From the NCBI GenBank assembly GCA_027058735.1, contig JALURZ010000068.1, positions 1 through 5,328 of the forward strand: a stretch of DNA of 5,328 bases, given 5' to 3'. The translations under genes were made by a program, and so were the position numbers. The notes under the pieces were generated by a model. That model made no database searches. It worked only from the letters and a program-made list of their open reading frames with translations, and had not been told where the DNA came from. Source of the stretch: Hyphomicrobiales bacterium. GTDB taxonomy: Bacteria; Pseudomonadota; Alphaproteobacteria; Rhizobiales; JALURZ01. How positions within the stretch are numbered: the stretch's first letter is position 1; each line of letters begins with the position of its first letter. Of the stretch, positions 4,895 through 5,328 are shown piece after piece.

Positions 4895-5328
4895 CTACCG
4901 GTCCAGACTGAGGGTCACGCCGGGAAGTTTGCGGGCCATCCGGCGCGTCAGCGCGCTTTTCCAGCGCTGGTGGAGGGGAAGCTTCGGCACGGTGAAGGCA
5001 TCGAATGGAAGCTCGGCCACGAAATTGATGTAGCGGCGGGGCCGTTCGGGTTTTGGCCTCGGGGTGACGCCGTGGATGCTGAGCTGTGAATTTACGAAAC
5101 CGATAAACCTGTTGGAACGGTAGGATATCCGGGCTTCTTCGTTGAGGTGATCGAGATTGGCGTAGTGACCGCCAAAGCGGCCACGGCCCGTCTTGAAGCT
5201 GTAAAGGGCCAGGTCGCCGCCGGGGGTCGGGTCGTCTTTCTGCTTCATGTAAAACAGACCGCTGAAAATCTTGTTGCAGCGGTCGACATGGGCCGGGCGC
5301 ACCGAACCGGCCCGTCTGACGGGCGTAT
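4895..5328 (-). CDS. Fe(II)/2-oxoglutarate-dependent oxygenase, C-terminal part
   Basis: The leftward frame is open at the right window edge and ends at a TAG (4897-4895); 143 residues are visible and the N-terminus is missing. A GTG at 5302 is not taken as the start because the reading frame and the family pattern continue upstream of it. The visible part carries the core of the double-stranded beta-helix oxygenase fold: the Fe-binding HVD motif (5290-5282) in AHVDRCNKIFSGLFYM, then GGDLALY, then the distal histidine in NSQLSIHGVTPR (His codon 5074-5072), followed by an arginine-rich PERPRRYINFV stretch expected to supply the 2-oxoglutarate-binding arginine. The set of catalytic residues therefore looks complete. 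Such enzymes hydroxylate sugars, lipids, amino acids or proteins; next to a GT61 gene, a glycan or its precursor is a reasonable but unproven substrate. Confidence 0.75.
   Translation of the reverse strand, partial: TPVRRAGSVRPAHVDRCNKIFSGLFYMKQKDDPTPGGDLALYSFKTGRGRFGGHYANLDHLNEEARISYRSNRFIGFVNSQLSIHGVTPRPKPERPRRYINFVAELPFDAFTVPKLPLHQRWKSALTRRMARKLPGVTLSLDR

Noticed and set aside
1..5328. CRISPR array, insertion sequence or integrase remnant
   Set aside because: No regularly spaced repeats, transposase or recombinase motifs, or terminal inverted repeats with target duplication were seen.

Overview
The window looks like a stretch of a high-GC alphaproteobacterial chromosome, most likely Hyphomicrobiales (Rhizobiales) or a close relative. 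The basis is the strong GC bias, the YciI and small membrane protein sequences, and a tRNA-Asn / small membrane protein / tRNA-Cys arrangement that I recall from that group. The assignment is by familiarity, not by a search.

Left part (1-1961). A leftward gene, cut by the window edge, encodes an exported SH3b-domain protein. It diverges from a rightward gene for a six-helix haem-type ferric reductase-like membrane protein (YedZ/MsrQ type). The 267-base divergent gap holds a perfect 9-base inverted repeat. Next comes a rightward gene for a 95-residue YciI-family protein, which converges on a leftward gene for a small exported cupin.

Middle part (2358-3422). After a 441-base gap without a convincing gene come two leftward tRNA genes, tRNA-Asn(GUU) and tRNA-Cys(GCA), both with encoded CCA. 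A rightward gene for an 87-residue two-helix membrane protein lies between them.

Right part (3423-5328). Two leftward genes look like part of a surface-polysaccharide locus: a complete family 61 glycosyltransferase (GT61) and, upstream of it, the C-terminal portion of an Fe(II)/2-oxoglutarate oxygenase that runs off the right edge. The 211-base gap between them contains two hairpins, a candidate promoter, and runs of eight identical bases on either side of or inside that promoter.

How the genes fit together: only the last two have an obvious functional link (sugar transfer and hydroxylation in glycan or surface-polymer biosynthesis). The others appear to be independent single-gene units. I found no CRISPR array, insertion sequence, phage gene or rRNA, and nothing I can confidently call a new system. 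The most interesting points are the homopolymer tracts before the glycosyltransferase, the orphan YedZ/MsrQ-like protein, and the position of the polysaccharide genes next to a tRNA.
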